Of a stretch of DNA of 64,000 nucleotides, positions 1-8,281 are shown in pieces. Made by a program: the position numbers and the translations under genes. Within the stretch, counting starts at the first letter, position 1; every line of letters begins with the position of its first letter. This DNA comes from CADEFF01 sp964569315. GTDB taxonomy: Bacteria > Pseudomonadota > Alphaproteobacteria > Dongiales > Dongiaceae. Below the pieces are notes generated by a model that worked only from the letters and a program-made list of their open reading frames with translations, did not search any database and was not told the DNA's origin. Where the stretch lies: assembly GCA_964569315.1 (NCBI GenBank), contig CAZMUZ010000001.1:52025-116024 (forward strand), written 5' to 3'.

Positions 1-463
1 GAGCCCGAGCAGGACCGCGATCGGCACGGCCACCCCCACGAGGGAGAGCGTGTTCATGGTCGGCGCCCAGAAGCCGAACAGCACGACATAGAGACAGGTG
101 CCGATGGCGAGCAGGGCGAGCCGCCCCCCGCCGGCCGCGTGGGCGACGAGCGCCGCCGCCGCCGTCACGGTCAGCCAGGGAAGCCAACCGAGCAGCGCGC
201 GGAGCGCTTCCAGCGGCGCCCGGATGAGGGCGGCGAGGGCACGAAACAGGAGATGGAATCTGTCGGTGAACCAGGCCATCGCCGTATCGAGCGCGGGCTC
301 GATCGGCGGCACGAGATCGGCCGGCCAGGCGAGCAGCCACGGCTCGGTCGCACGCAGGGGATAGAGCAGCAAGGCGAGCAGGGCGATGGCGATCCAGACG
401 AGGGTTGCCGGCCGGATGGCGCTCCAGGCGCGGGGCGTGGGATCGATGGCGCCGGAGAGGCTC
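1..463 (-). CDS. ABC transporter permease, quaternary-amine (ProW-like) type, partial
   Basis: This is the N-terminal ~154 residues of an inner-membrane permease; the rest lies beyond the left edge. It starts with GTG at 463 and shares GTGA with the stop of the ATPase gene, so the two are translationally coupled. The visible protein has a hydrophobic segment near residues 22-38 (WIAIALLALLLYPL), an amphipathic region, and further segments (LAIGTCLYVVLFGFWAP). The pattern of a long N-terminal membrane extension followed by an FWAPTMNTLSLV-like stretch is typical of ProW/OpuAB permeases. With the downstream-encoded ATPase and ProX-like binding protein it forms one importer, probably for glycine betaine, proline betaine or a related cation. 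The family call rests mainly on context, because the diagnostic EAA loop is missing. Confidence 0.8.
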
Positions 464-1535
464 ACGGTTCGGCTTTCCCGCTCTCGAGCGCGGCCGCGAG
501 CCGCTTGGCCGTGAGGCGCCCGACCGGCCGGCCGGCCGCGTCGGTGACCAGCATGGTCGGGGCATGGATCGAGACGCTCGCGAGGATCTCCGCGAGCGTG
601 GTCTCGGCGCCGATCGCGGGATCGCCGTCGGCGGGTGCGGCGCCTTCGATCGGTTCCGCCAGATCGCCGGCGGTCAACACCATCGACCGCGGCACGTCGC
701 GGGTGAACTGGCGCACGTAGTCGTTGGCCGGATGGAGGATCAGCGCCGCCGGCGTGCCGACCTGGACGATCGAGCCTTCGCGCATGATGGCGATGCGGTC
801 GCCGAGATAGACCGCCTCGAGGAAATCATGCGTGATGAAGGCGACCGTCTTCTTCAGCATCTTCTTCAGCGCGAGGAACTCGGTCTGCATCTGCTTGCGG
901 ATCAGCGGGTCGAGCGCGCTGAAGGGCTCGTCGAGGAACCAGAGATCGGGGCCGACCGCGAGACTGCGCGCGAATCCGACGCGCTGCTGCTGGCCGCCCG
1001 AAAGCTCCCAGGGGTAGCTGTCTTCGCGGCCTTTCAGCCCGACCAGCTCGATGGTCTCCCGCGCGCGGCGATGCTGCTCCGCTTTCGGCAACCCCTGCAC
1101 CTTTAGCGGAAAGGCCACGTTCTCCAGCACGGTCTGATGGGCGAAGAGGCCGAAATGCTGGAACACCATGCCCATGCGCCGCCGCCGCACCTCGATGAGC
1201 GCGCGTTCGGACATGTCGAGCAGGGATTCTCCGTCGAGCTCCACGCTCCCCGCGGTCGGCTCGATCAGGCGCGAAAGGCAGCGCACGACGGTCGATTTGC
1301 CGGAGCCGGAAAGCCCCATCACGACGAAGGACTCGCCGGTCTCGACCGTAAAGCTCACATCGGCTGCGGCTGCGATGAGGCCGAGCTCGGCTGCGGCGGT
1401 GCGGATGGCGGAAGGATCGCTCGTGGCGAGATCGATGCCGCGCGCGGCGAGGCGCGCGACAGGCTCCTCGCCATAGAGCTTCCAGAGCCCGCGGCAGGCG
1501 ATCTTGCTGGTCGAGTGGCTGGATGGGGTCATCAT
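462..1535 (-). CDS. proV: Glycine betaine/proline-type ABC transporter ATP-binding protein
   Basis: Cytoplasmic ATPase subunit of the importer, 357 aa. The Walker A motif GLSGSGKS lies at residues 74-81, followed by the signature LSGGQQQR, Walker B LWFLDEP and a switch His (ITHDF). The N-terminus carries a GLWKLYG start and a ~50-residue insertion before the core, as in ProV. After about residue 290 there is a short CBS-like tail (TLAEILASV...MLVTDAAGRPVGRLT) instead of the two full CBS domains that sense ionic strength in OpuA, so osmotic gating may be reduced. I place the start at the ATG at 1535; an ATG at 1532 is also possible. A longer open frame to 1715 is rejected because it would run 83 nt into the binding-protein gene. 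The stop overlaps the permease start. Confidence 0.88.
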   Translation of the reverse strand: MMTPSSHSTSKIACRGLWKLYGEEPVARLAARGIDLATSDPSAIRTAAAELGLIAAAADVSFTVETGESFVVMGLSGSGKSTVVRCLSRLIEPTAGSVELDGESLLDMSERALIEVRRRRMGMVFQHFGLFAHQTVLENVAFPLKVQGLPKAEQHRRARETIELVGLKGREDSYPWELSGGQQQRVGFARSLAVGPDLWFLDEPFSALDPLIRKQMQTEFLALKKMLKKTVAFITHDFLEAVYLGDRIAIMREGSIVQVGTPAALILHPANDYVRQFTRDVPRSMVLTAGDLAEPIEGAAPADGDPAIGAETTLAEILASVSIHAPTMLVTDAAGRPVGRLTAKRLAAALESGKAEP

Positions 1536-1550
1536 GTCGACTCTGGTCAG

Positions 1551-1584
1551 CCCCGCTCCGCCGGTTGCAGTCGGCGGAGCGGGG
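1551..1584 (-). promoter_or_regulatory. Intercistronic 13-bp hairpin between binding-protein and ATPase genes
   Basis: A perfect inverted repeat, CCCCGCTCCGCCG then an 8-nt loop then its complement, lies in the 97-nt gap between the binding-protein stop (1633) and the ATPase start (1535). No T-run follows on the minus strand. Such hairpins after periplasmic binding-protein genes usually protect the upstream message and partly attenuate the downstream genes, giving excess binding protein. That role is an inference here. Confidence 0.7.
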
Positions 1585-1632
1585 TCGATCCGGGTGCAGG
1601 GGAAGGCGGTTGCCCGCCCGCTCCCTGTCGCC

Positions 1633-2604
1633 TCACTCCGTCCAGGGCTTCCAGACGGCTTCGTTGGCGTCAACCCACGCCTTGGTGACCTCCTCGACCG
1701 GCTTCCCGTCCACATCGATCGCGTGGATCAGGTCGATCTGGGTCTTGTTGTCGACCGTCAGCTTCTTCAGCATGCTGTGGGCCGCCGGCCATTTGTCCTT
1801 GAGGCCTGCCCAAGCGAGCTTCTTGATCCAGCCGCGATCCCAGTCGCAGTCATAGGTCTTGTCCGGGTTGAGACCCCAGCTCGCATCCTCGTAGCAGCGG
1901 TCGTCATAGGCGGGCAGGGCGACGAACTCGCCTTCCATCTCCGAGAAGAGCCAGTGCGGCGTCCAGAACATCGCCAGCACCGGCGCCTTGCGGGCGACCG
2001 CCGACTTGATCTCGGTGACGATGGCGCCCTCCGATCCCGCCGGCACCGCGACGAAATTGATGCCCAGCGCATCGAGCCGGTCCTGGTTATGGCCGCCCCA
2101 TTCGAGGGGGAAATCGACCAGCCGGCCCTTGGGCGCGGTTTCCGGCGTGGCGAAGATCTCGGCACAGTCGTTGAGCGCCTTCCAGTCCGGCAGGCCCGGG
2201 CAGAGCTCCTTCACATAGAGCGGATACCAGAAGCTCTGATGCTCCTTGAGCCCGAGGTCCCCGAGGTCCTCGGCCTTGCCGCTGGCAACCGCCTTGTCGA
2301 AGATCTCGCCGGAGCCGGTGCCTTCCCAGATCTCGAGCGCGGCGGCGATGTCGCCCGCCTCGATCGCCGCGAACTGCGGCGTGTAGGAGGCCGTCACGAA
2401 CTCCACGTTGTAACCCATGCGCTTCAGGATCTCGCCGGCGATATGGGTGGTGACGTGCTGGCCGGTCCATTCGTTGATGGCAAGAACGATCGGATCGTTC
2501 GATTCCGGCACGGAGGCCGCTTGGGCGGGAAGGGAGAGCGCGGCCGCGCAGGCGGCCGCCAGGATGGCGCCGGAAAGGCGTCGCTTGGCTTGGTCGGTTC
2601 GCAT
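1633..2604 (-). CDS. proX: Periplasmic quaternary-amine-binding protein (ProX/OpuAC type)
   Basis: Secreted substrate-binding protein of the importer, 323 aa. A Sec signal peptide (MRTDQAKRRLSGAILAAACA...LPAQAA) precedes a mature domain starting at about residue 30. The domain is of the OpuAC fold: VLAINEWTGQHV, then the GYNVEFV and LEIWEG regions, and an aromatic-rich stretch (MFWTPHWLFSEM). In characterised ProX/OpuAC proteins, several Trp or Tyr side chains form a cage around a trimethylammonium or sulfonium head, so glycine betaine, choline, stachydrine or DMSP are all possible ligands. It is the first gene of the minus-strand transporter unit and ends 97 nt before the ATPase gene. Which ligand is bound cannot be told from sequence alone. 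Confidence 0.87.
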   Translation of the reverse strand: MRTDQAKRRLSGAILAAACAAALSLPAQAASVPESNDPIVLAINEWTGQHVTTHIAGEILKRMGYNVEFVTASYTPQFAAIEAGDIAAALEIWEGTGSGEIFDKAVASGKAEDLGDLGLKEHQSFWYPLYVKELCPGLPDWKALNDCAEIFATPETAPKGRLVDFPLEWGGHNQDRLDALGINFVAVPAGSEGAIVTEIKSAVARKAPVLAMFWTPHWLFSEMEGEFVALPAYDDRCYEDASWGLNPDKTYDCDWDRGWIKKLAWAGLKDKWPAAHSMLKKLTVDNKTQIDLIHAIDVDGKPVEEVTKAWVDANEAVWKPWTE

Positions 2605-2681
2605 TGCTGTCTACCTCAATCGTTGCAGCGGTGATGGATAGGAAGTTCGATCGTCATGTTCAGGCTAGGCGTGTCGCGGGT

Positions 2682-3623
2682 TCATTCGAAAACGATGCGC
2701 GGAAAATAGAGCGATACTCCCCAGGTCGGCTTGTTGACCAATTGGCTGATGCGGAGATCGGCGCAGACGCTGCAGAGCATGTAGGCCTCGACCGGAGCCA
2801 GGCCGTGACGCCGGCCGAGCAGCTCGATCATCGAGCGCACCGCGGCGCGCGCAGCCTCCATCAGGTCGTCGGCGATGCCGGACGCGATGTGATAGCCGGC
2901 GCCGTCGAGATGGCGGGTGACGGGCCCCGACGTTTCGATCCAGGGCGCCGGAATCCGGGCGTCGCGTTCGAGCTCGATCCTGAGCGCGACCGACATCGGC
3001 GCCTCGATCGCGGAGCCGGCGAGCTCGCCATCCCCCTGCGCGGCATGCGTATCGCCGATCGAGAGCAGACCGCCCGCGACCTCGATCGGAAGCCGCAGCA
3101 CGGCGCCTTCCGCGATGTCGCGCGTGTCGAGATTGCCGCCGACGCGGCGGGGCGGGAGAGCGGTTACCGGCCCCGGCTCGTTCGGGGCGAGCCCGATTGT
3201 GCCGGGAAAGGGCTTGAGCGGAACGCGCGCATGTTCGCCGAAAAGCGCCGGCACCTTGCCGCTCGGATCGAATCGCCAGATCGCGAGTTGCGGTTCGCGG
3301 AACTCGTCCTCGAGGAGGCCGAAGCCCGGAATGACGCCGCTCCAGCCCCATCCGGCGCTCTTCAGGCCGAGGATGGTGATTTTGAGCGCGTCGCCCGGCT
3401 TTGCGCCGTCGACCGCGATCGGGCCGAACAGCGGAAGCAGCGCCGAATAGTCGAGCGCGGCGATGTCGGCGGCGGTCGAATCTGGCTTGATCTGGCCGCC
3501 GCCGCCGTCCACGACGTCGACTTCGATCGTGTCGCCGGGCGCCACGGTAAGGACCGGCGAGAGGGCGCGATCCCACCCGAAATGGCGGTGATGGGAATGG
3601 AGAGTGTGGTGACGGAGCTTCAT
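2682..3623 (-). CDS. Acetamidase/formamidase family protein
   Basis: A cytoplasmic amidohydrolase of the FmdA/AmdA family, 313 aa, which matches the short form of this family. Family members hydrolyse formamide or acetamide to the acid and ammonia. Family features seen: an N-terminal HHRHFGWDRALSPVLTVAPGDTIEVDVVDGGGG region, PGDALKITI, the GWGWSGVIPGFGLL stretch, a GDTHAAQGDGE segment with the expected His and Asp, and a C-terminal EAYMLCSVCADLRISQLVN. It starts at ATG 3623, 78 nt upstream of the binding-protein gene on the same strand, so it may share transcription with the importer. A formamide-type activity would fit the dimethylformamidase genes 24 kb away, but the substrate is inferred only from family. 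Confidence 0.88.
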   Translation of the reverse strand: MKLRHHTLHSHHRHFGWDRALSPVLTVAPGDTIEVDVVDGGGGQIKPDSTAADIAALDYSALLPLFGPIAVDGAKPGDALKITILGLKSAGWGWSGVIPGFGLLEDEFREPQLAIWRFDPSGKVPALFGEHARVPLKPFPGTIGLAPNEPGPVTALPPRRVGGNLDTRDIAEGAVLRLPIEVAGGLLSIGDTHAAQGDGELAGSAIEAPMSVALRIELERDARIPAPWIETSGPVTRHLDGAGYHIASGIADDLMEAARAAVRSMIELLGRRHGLAPVEAYMLCSVCADLRISQLVNKPTWGVSLYFPRIVFE

Positions 3624-4338
3624 GCCGGCTCCGCGGTGCGGTGCGGAGACCCGGCGACGGAATGGCGGGTCTCGTTCGGCATCGCGCGCTCGGGTGCACG
3701 CAAACGAACCGGGAGGCGCGGCGAAGCGCAGGCCCAGGGCAGAAAGGGAAATATCGCGAGGAACGAAGTCGGGTACAGGCGGATCATCGTCTTTGAAACA
3801 CTGGCGACAGACTGTCGGACGGGCGCAGGTCCATGCATGCCGCCGCTCTAGGGAACGATACCGCTACCCCAGACGGTTCCGTGACAGACATTCCACCGCG
3901 AGGAACGGACGGTAAGACGGCTTTCGGCGAGCGCAGCCTGACGCCGTGTCACCCTCCCGCAATGGAGCAAAGCCTGCATTCCGTTCCCCATGCCGGCATC
4001 GAACACGATGTTCCGTCGGTCTCGATTGCCGGTCGTGCATCCTATTGCAGCAGCTTCACTCGAAAAGTCAACGCGGGCCGGACGAAATTTCCTGTCAGGC
4101 AAGACAATTATGGATGTTCGCGACGTTGATACGATTCGGCCGGAACCGTCGCACGGCACGCCCGACCGCTACGGGAGAGTCCCGGCAGATCCTGTGGAAT
4201 GTCTCGCCGCGCGACGATGAGACCTCTCATATCAATTGCGGAACATGGCGGATTTGCTGGATTAAAGGCACCTGACATTTGACAGGACAATCCGCCGTCA
4301 CGCAGTATTTGTCATAGGACGTAGTCGCGGAGGATGGC
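3624..4338. promoter_or_regulatory. 715-bp divergent intergenic region with operator-like repeats
   Basis: No convincing gene is seen between the divergent formamidase and MocR genes; the short frames in all phases lack a ribosome site or recognisable product. It does hold a 13-bp palindrome (CGACAG A CTGTCG, 3805-3817). Near the MocR start there is a TTGACA at 4279-4284 with CAGTAT 18 bp downstream (4303-4308), a weak promoter. GACAAT occurs at 4103-4108 and 4286-4291, and TGACAT-TTGACA-GGACAA forms a tandem of related hexamers at 4273-4290. The function of these repeats is inferred. Confidence 0.4.
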
Positions 4339-5736
4339 ATGGTGGATTGGCTTCCGCAGGACCTTCCGAGCAAGGGGCAGCGCTACCTGGCCATCGCGGA
4401 AGCCATGGCGCGCGACATCCGCGACGGCAAGCTTCGGCCGGGGGATCAGCTGCCGACGCATCGCGAACTCGCCTACAAGCTCGGCGTCTCCGTCAGCACG
4501 GTGAGCAAGGCCTACGCCGAGGCCACCCGACGTCAATTCATCAGCAGCGAGGTCGGCCGCGGCACCTACGTGCTGCTGCAGGCGCGGTCGGACCGTTCCC
4601 GTCAGGTGCTCGCGCTCGAGGATCCGGGCCTCATCGACCTCGGATACAATTGCCCGGTCCTCGACAGCAAGCATACGGGCGCGCTCGCCAAGGCGCTGAC
4701 GGCGGTCGCCAAAGGCGACCGCTTCGCGCGGCTGCTCGCCTACGAACGCCCCTATCTCGGGCTCGAGGAGCATCGCGCGGCAGGGGCGGCCTGGGTCCGC
4801 CGGCAGGGGGTCGAGACCTCGCCCGACAACATCGTCGTCGTCGGCGGTGCGCAACATGGGGGATCGGTTACGCTCGCCTCGGTCTGCCGTCCGGGCGATG
4901 TCGTGCTGACGGAGGATCTGACCGATCCGGGAATGAAGTTCCTCTGTGCGAACCTCCAGCTCTCCCTGCGCGGGGTCGAGACGGACGAGCAGGGGTTGCT
5001 CCCGGACGCGGTGGAGGCGGCCTGCCGCGGCACGCGCATCAAGGCGCTTTTCTGTATGCCGAACCATCAGAGCCCGACGCTGTCGGTCATGCCGCCGAAG
5101 CGCCGCGCCGAGATCGCCGCGATCGCCGCTCGCTACGATTTCACCATCATCGAAAATGACGTCTATGGCGGCTATCTCGAATCGCCGCCGGCGGCGCTGG
5201 CGAGCTTCGCCCCCGACCGCACCTACTACTATACGAGCCTGTCCAAGCTGATGGCGCCGGGCCTGCGCATCGGCTATGTCGCGGCCCCGCCGGGCCGCGC
5301 CATGGATCTCGTCGCGGGGCTTGGCTCGACGTCCTGGATGACGTCGCACCTCTCCGCCGAGGTCGCCTCCCTCTGGATCAATGACGGCACCGCGGAGAAG
5401 CTCGCGAGCTGGCAGCGCAAGGAAATGGCCCGTCGCCACGCTCTGGTGAAGCAGATCCTCATCGGCTGCCGCTATACCGCCCTGCCGACTTCGCTCCATG
5501 TCTGGATGCCGGTGCCGTCGCCCTGGCGCGCCGACAATTTCACCAAGCAAGCGCGGCTGCGGGGCGTGGTGGTGACGCCGGGCGAAGTCTTCGTCGTCGG
5601 TCACAATTCGGCGCCGCAATCGATCCGCATCAGCCTCGGCGGCGCCACCGCTTCGCGCGTCGAGCTCGAAAAGGGCCTGCATATCCTGCTCGAAGTGTTG
5701 AACGGCCGCGTCGAACCGGCGCTGCTGGTGATGTAG
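4339..5736 (+). CDS. MocR/PdxR-type GntR-family regulator with aminotransferase-like domain
   Basis: A DNA-binding regulator, 465 aa. Residues ~10-78 form a GntR winged helix-turn-helix (IRDGKLRPGDQLPTHRELAYKLGVSVSTVSKAY). Residues ~95-460 form a fold-type I aminotransferase domain that in this family binds PLP and acts as a ligand sensor. The PLP lysine is K303 in TSLSKLMAPGLRIGYV, and the preceding ENDVYGGYL supplies the conserved Asp and Tyr. GGAGG at 4329-4333, 5 nt from the ATG, supports the start. MocR proteins usually control adjacent or divergent amino-acid or amine genes, so it may control the downstream 6-18 kb cluster, the divergent formamidase, or both. It is not a catalytic aminotransferase by context. 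Confidence 0.9.
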   Translation: MVDWLPQDLPSKGQRYLAIAEAMARDIRDGKLRPGDQLPTHRELAYKLGVSVSTVSKAYAEATRRQFISSEVGRGTYVLLQARSDRSRQVLALEDPGLIDLGYNCPVLDSKHTGALAKALTAVAKGDRFARLLAYERPYLGLEEHRAAGAAWVRRQGVETSPDNIVVVGGAQHGGSVTLASVCRPGDVVLTEDLTDPGMKFLCANLQLSLRGVETDEQGLLPDAVEAACRGTRIKALFCMPNHQSPTLSVMPPKRRAEIAAIAARYDFTIIENDVYGGYLESPPAALASFAPDRTYYYTSLSKLMAPGLRIGYVAAPPGRAMDLVAGLGSTSWMTSHLSAEVASLWINDGTAEKLASWQRKEMARRHALVKQILIGCRYTALPTSLHVWMPVPSPWRADNFTKQARLRGVVVTPGEVFVVGHNSAPQSIRISLGGATASRVELEKGLHILLEVLNGRVEPALLVM

Positions 5737-5848
5737 CGGACGCGCCTCGCCCCTCGTTTCGTTGCGCTTGTGGCACGACATTCCGCGCCAGAAGTTGCGT
5801 GCGCGATCAGCTTTTGGCGCGCCGGATTGTCATGCATCAATGTCCAAC

Positions 5849-5926
5849 TTGACTCGTTTCCGGCCGATTTCTAGGGTCCCCGGCGTCCGTGAGGACCGAA
5901 AGTTCGCCCGATTGTCTTACGACAAT
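5849..5926 (+). promoter_or_regulatory. Candidate promoter and ATTGTC/GACAAT operator before the monooxygenase gene
   Basis: TTGACT (5849-5854) and TAGGGT (5872-5877) are spaced 17 bp, a plausible sigma-70 promoter. Downstream is a perfect inverted repeat ATTGTC-TTAC-GACAAT (5911-5926), and a further ATTGTC sits upstream at 5826-5831. The same hexamer recurs before the MocR gene and before the Liv binding-protein gene (GTGACAATTTCAC, 8256-8268), so it may be the MocR operator. This assignment is inferred. Confidence 0.45.
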
Positions 5927-5988
5927 AGTCACCGTCCGGGCCGTCCGGCGCTGCGCCGGGCGGTGTCGGGTCGCGAAGGGAGCACCGC

Positions 5989-7059
5989 TTGGATTTCGGC
6001 TTCTATCTGCCCTGCTACTGGCCCGACATGTCCTATCCGCCCGACCGGCTCTATGCCGACATGCTGGAACAGGCGAAGCTCGTCGAAGATCTTGGCTTCG
6101 TGTCGGTCACGATTCCCGAGCACCACTTCATCAACTATCTCGTCCATCCGAGCACCCTGCTGACCGCGGTCAAGATCGCGAGCGTGACCAAGCGGATGAA
6201 GGTCATGACCGCGATCCTGGTGCTGCCGTTTTCCGACATGCGCCGGCTCGCGGGCGAGATCGCGCAGACGGACTGTCTCACCGACGGCCGGCTCGAGCTC
6301 GGCGTCGGACGCGGCGCCTTCCAGTACGAGTTCGACCGGTTCGGCATTCCGCTCGCGGAAAGCCGCGAGCGCTTCGTCGACGCGCTGCAGCTCCTCATCA
6401 AGCTGTTGACGGAGACCGATGTCTCCTGGAAGAGCAAGTGGTACGATTTTCCGCCGCTCACCACCATGCCGCGGGTGGTGCAGAAGCCGCACCCGCCGAT
6501 CTGGATCGCGGCGCTGGCGCCGGAGGCGATCTACTCGTCGGTGAAATTCGGCCACCACGTCATGACCACGCCGCTGCGCGACCCCTTCAACGCGGCGAAG
6601 GCGCAGGCCGAGGCCTTCTTCAGGGCGCAGCGCGAGGAGGGCGAGAAGGCGAAGCACCTGCTCTTCTCCACGCTCCGCATGACCTACATCGGCACCAGCG
6701 AGGCCGATATCCGCGAGAAGCGCCGGATGGCGATGGACAATCATCGTCGCTTCTCCAACGTGTTCGAGACGCCGGGCGAGGTGATCGGCGGCGCCATCAA
6801 GCCGCTCGACCGGGTGACGATTTCCGAAGAAGAAGTCGAGAAAGCCCTCATCATCGGCTCGGCCGACTACGTGCTTGAGAAGATGATGGCCTATGGCGAT
6901 CTCGGCGTTCACAACATGCAGCTCAACGGCACCTTCGGCGCGAGTCATCGCGACGCGATGCGGTCGCTTGAGCTCTTTGCCGAGAAGGTGATGCCGCATT
7001 TCGCGGGCACGCCCGGCTCGGTGAGCTGGTCGAACCAGGCGCCGGTCGCGGCGAAGTAG
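5989..7059 (+). CDS. LLM-class flavin-dependent oxidoreductase
   Basis: A luciferase-like TIM-barrel monooxygenase, 356 aa, that would use reduced FMN supplied by a separate reductase. The family is visible in the N-terminal MDFGFYLP, VSVTIPEHHF, the RMKVMTAILVLPFSDMRRLAGEIAQTDCLTDGRLELGVGRG block, and the central PRVVQKPHPPIWIAA. The start is a TTG at 5989, preceded by GAAGGGAG at about 7-nt spacing; no ATG or GTG fits the conserved N-terminus. It is the first gene of a co-directional series with the dipeptidase and ABC importer. Homologues in such clusters often open C-N or C-S bonds or hydroxylate small molecules, but the substrate is unknown. Confidence 0.9.
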   Translation: MDFGFYLPCYWPDMSYPPDRLYADMLEQAKLVEDLGFVSVTIPEHHFINYLVHPSTLLTAVKIASVTKRMKVMTAILVLPFSDMRRLAGEIAQTDCLTDGRLELGVGRGAFQYEFDRFGIPLAESRERFVDALQLLIKLLTETDVSWKSKWYDFPPLTTMPRVVQKPHPPIWIAALAPEAIYSSVKFGHHVMTTPLRDPFNAAKAQAEAFFRAQREEGEKAKHLLFSTLRMTYIGTSEADIREKRRMAMDNHRRFSNVFETPGEVIGGAIKPLDRVTISEEEVEKALIIGSADYVLEKMMAYGDLGVHNMQLNGTFGASHRDAMRSLELFAEKVMPHFAGTPGSVSWSNQAPVAAK

Positions 7060-7069
7060 TCGAACGAAC

Positions 7070-7085
7070 CGGAACGGACGTTCCG
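7070..7085. promoter_or_regulatory. Short palindrome in the monooxygenase-dipeptidase gap
   Basis: CGGAACG-GA-CGTTCCG is a perfect 7+2+7 palindrome just upstream of the dipeptidase ribosome site. It could be an operator or a small RNA hairpin; nothing else supports a function. Confidence 0.3.
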
Positions 7086-7100
7086 CAACGGAGAATAGGA

Positions 7101-8171
7101 TTGGCTGAGCGGGCGGGAAGACCCACGGCGAAGACGGCGTCCGGCGCGGGCGCTCGCATCGATGCCGATCGCCTGCATCGCGAGGTCACCATCGTCGACG
7201 GGCTGGTGTTCTGGTCGGACGGCACGGCGGACACGCTCCGCCAGGGCAATGTCGCGGCCGTGAACCTGACAGTGTGCGGCTTCCAGGCCGATTTCGCGCG
7301 CTGCTGCGACGAGATGGCGATCTGGGCGGACCGTCTGAGCCGGTCCGACGGGCCCTGGCACCCGGTGCTCGCCGCCGCCGATGTCGCCATCGCCCGCAAG
7401 CTCGGCAAGGTCGGACTGGTCATGGGCTGGCAGAACATGCGGCCGATCGAGGACAAGCTCGAGCGGCTCGCCTTCTTCCACAAGCTCGGCGTTCGGGTGA
7501 TGCAACTCACCTACAACGAGCGCAACTTCATCGGCGACGGCTGCCTCGAGCCGCAGAACGGCGGACTCACGGCGCTCGGCCGCGACGCGGTCCGGGAGAT
7601 GAACCGGCTCGGGATCGCGGTCGATGTAAGCCATGTCGGCGATCGGACCACGCTCGATGCGATCGAAATCTCGTCGAAGCCGGTGCTCGTCACCCACGCG
7701 AACGCCCGCGCGATCCACCCGGCCGTGCGCAACCGCAGCGACGAGGTGCTGAAAGCGGTCGCGGCGGCGGGCGGCACCATCGGCGTGGTGATCCATGCCT
7801 CGATGTGCTGGGACGGCGATCCCGGTCGTCGCCCGGACCTGACCGACGTGGTGCGCCAGCTCGACTATCTGGTGGACCTCGTCGGCATCGAGCATGTGGC
7901 GCTCGGCTCCGACTTCCCTGCGGCGAACGATCTCTCGCCGCTGAAGGCGGTCGTCTCGGCCACGCTCGCGCGCTATCCGGGCTTCATCGGCGAGTTCGCC
8001 AAGGCCTTCGGCAACGACATGGCGACGCGCTATCCGGTCGATTGCGGGTCGCCCGCGGCGCTTTCCGCGCTCACGCACGCGCTGGTGGCGCATGGCTGGT
8101 CGGCGGCCGACATCGAGGCGTTTTACGGCGGAAACCTGCTTCGCGTCCTGGCCGACATCTGGTCGGGGTGA
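7101..8171 (+). CDS. Membrane-dipeptidase-like (M19) amidohydrolase with altered metal site
   Basis: A TIM-barrel protein of peptidase family M19 (renal dipeptidase-like), 356 aa. The core QLTYNERNFIGDGCLEPQNGGLT is diagnostic, as are SHVG (H178) and VTHANARAI (H199), which match the family's two later zinc histidines. However, the usual HxD zinc motif near the N-terminus reads DGLVFW (33-38), and the usual bridging Glu region (VEGG) reads MGWQN (108-112). Three of five binuclear-site ligands are therefore absent. I recall other proteobacterial M19 homologues with the same GWQN form, so this is a subfamily and not a broken gene. The start is TTG at 7101 after GGAGAATAGGA. The substrate may not be a dipeptide. 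Confidence 0.85.
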   Translation: MAERAGRPTAKTASGAGARIDADRLHREVTIVDGLVFWSDGTADTLRQGNVAAVNLTVCGFQADFARCCDEMAIWADRLSRSDGPWHPVLAAADVAIARKLGKVGLVMGWQNMRPIEDKLERLAFFHKLGVRVMQLTYNERNFIGDGCLEPQNGGLTALGRDAVREMNRLGIAVDVSHVGDRTTLDAIEISSKPVLVTHANARAIHPAVRNRSDEVLKAVAAAGGTIGVVIHASMCWDGDPGRRPDLTDVVRQLDYLVDLVGIEHVALGSDFPAANDLSPLKAVVSATLARYPGFIGEFAKAFGNDMATRYPVDCGSPAALSALTHALVAHGWSAADIEAFYGGNLLRVLADIWSG

Positions 8172-8281
8172 ATCGGGGAGAACGAAATCACGCCCTTCGC
8201 GATGGAATCCGGCGCATCGCGGTCGGGAGCGGCGAGACCCAACACGGCCGGCCGAGTGACAATTTCACGGGAGGGCATTCA

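Noticed and set aside
3946..4275. Short open frames in the formamidase-MocR gap
   Set aside because: No ribosome site, no conserved pattern, Arg/Ser/Pro-rich composition.
7274..8281. N-terminal extension of the Liv binding-protein frame over the dipeptidase gene
   Set aside because: It is a shifted reading of the dipeptidase; a Tat-type signal peptide and ribosome site start at 8282.
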